From Paucibacter sp963740455 (GTDB lineage Bacteria > Pseudomonadota > Gammaproteobacteria > Burkholderiales > Burkholderiaceae_C): DNA of 64,000 bases. Positions 63,509-64,000 of the stretch are shown here, in pieces. Position numbers and translations under genes: made by a program. The DNA lies in NCBI GenBank assembly GCA_963740455.1, contig CAVUEF010000025.1:21683-85682 (forward strand). The letters run 5' to 3'. How positions within the stretch are numbered: position 1 is the stretch's first letter; each line of letters begins with the position of its first letter. A model generated the notes under the pieces. It was not told the DNA's origin. It saw only the letters and a program-made list of their open reading frames with translations, and searched no databases.

Positions 63509-64000
63509 GGTTTGATGCTCGCTTTGGAGGCCGGTGCGGACGAGAGTCTGGCGTAGTACGCCGCCACTGCGCTCACATCGGTGGCCGACAGCTTGAGCGC
63601 AATGCCATGCATCAGACCCATCGGGTCGTTCCTGCGCGTGCCGGCCTTCCAGGCCAGCAACTGGTTTGAGATGTAGACGACCGACTGCCCCGCGATTTTC
63701 GGAAAAGTCGCGCCGACGCCCAGGCCCGTCGCGCCGTGACACTGCGAACACGCCGGCACGCCGTGGTCCCAGTTGCCGTTCTTTGCCAGCAACTCGCCGG
63801 CGGCGACAGCCGCGTCCGAGGCTGCTGCATCGCCGGTCGAGTCGATGGCGGGTAGCGCGGCGTAGTACGCAGCCAACGCGTTGGCGTCTGACGCACTGAG
63901 CAGTTTCGCAACCGGCCCCATGAGCGGGTTCACACGTGTCCCGTCCTGAAAGCTCCTGAGTTGGGCGGCCAAGTAGCCCGCGTTCATTCCCGCAAGACGC
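63505..64000 (-). CDS. tsdB: Diheme cytochrome c4-like protein, TsdB (N-terminus outside window)
   Basis: The visible 165 residues are the C-terminal part of a c4-type diheme cytochrome; the frame runs off the right edge. The first residues read RLAG, then MNAGYLAAQLRSFQDGTR, which is the end of the first heme domain. The second heme site is CSQCHGATGLG, followed by IAGQSVVYISNQLLAWKAG. TsdB is the electron acceptor of TsdA in several sulfur oxidisers. Coupled to tsdA by a 4-base overlap. Confidence 0.88.
   Translation of the reverse strand, partial: RLAGMNAGYLAAQLRSFQDGTRVNPLMGPVAKLLSASDANALAAYYAALPAIDSTGDAAASDAAVAAGELLAKNGNWDHGVPACSQCHGATGLGVGATFPKIAGQSVVYISNQLLAWKAGTRRNDPMGLMHGIALKLSATDVSAVAAYYARLSSAPASKASIKP

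Overview
The window is GC-rich, densely coded DNA from a betaproteobacterium, most likely Burkholderiales. The gene order ndk-rlmN-pilW-rodZ-ispG-hisS-yfgM-bamB-der-hfq-hflX-hflK-hflC-hisZ-purA and the odhA-odhB-lpdA-zapE order are typical of that group. A thiosulfate dehydrogenase pair (tsdB, tsdA) and a soxB at the right end point to a sulfur oxidiser, for example a Thiomonas-like organism; this genus guess is an inference.

Left end (1-10.2 kb) is an accessory defence island that starts directly after the 3' end of a class II tRNA, probably tRNA-Leu. It is a type I restriction-modification operon (hsdM, hsdS, hsdR) loaded with passenger genes: two DUF1016 PD-(D/E)XK nuclease-like genes between hsdM and hsdS, then mazEF, a BRO-N/DinD-like gene and an MNT/HEPN toxin-antitoxin-like pair between hsdS and hsdR. 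The junctions keep the history of assembly. The 3' end of hsdM is repeated after each DUF1016 gene, and the 5' end of hsdR is repeated before the MNT/HEPN pair. Each DUF1016 gene also carries two GC-rich palindromes centred on GCT inside its coding sequence, with different arm sequences in the two paralogues.

10.2-12.8 kb holds a DTW-domain tRNA-modifying enzyme and two minus-strand genes (a hypothetical membrane protein and a YdcF-family protein). 12.9-17.5 kb is an acyl-CoA oxidation block: etfB, etfA, an acyl-CoA dehydrogenase and a nitronate monooxygenase, preceded by two operator-like palindromes. 17.7-23.4 kb is a complete five-gene peptide-type ABC importer with a Tat-type signal on its binding protein. 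24.0-30.0 kb is the 2-oxoglutarate dehydrogenase operon (sucA, sucB, a PspC-domain gene, lpdA), followed by zapE and a coupled secreted protein.

31.8-57 kb is mostly core genome: a PP2C phosphatase, a YdcH-like protein, a DinG-family helicase, bamD, rluD, scpB, a very long rluB with a glycine-rich tail, ndk, rlmN, pilW, rodZ-like, ispG, hisS, yfgM, bamB, der, hfq, hflXKC, a DUF2065 gene, hisZ, purA and a phosphoribosyltransferase. 57-60 kb has a small membrane protein, a thiamine-binding-like protein, a chemoreceptor and a DUF3144 gene.

60.0-64.0 kb, all on the minus strand, is a sulfur cluster read from the right: tsdB (cut by the window end), tsdA, a decayed fragment resembling a heme-copper oxidase subunit I, a DUF202 membrane protein and a soxB with no visible export signal. 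The strongest leads are the palindromes in the DUF1016 genes, the terminal-duplication junctions of the island, and the three-palindrome operator array ahead of the MNT/HEPN pair.
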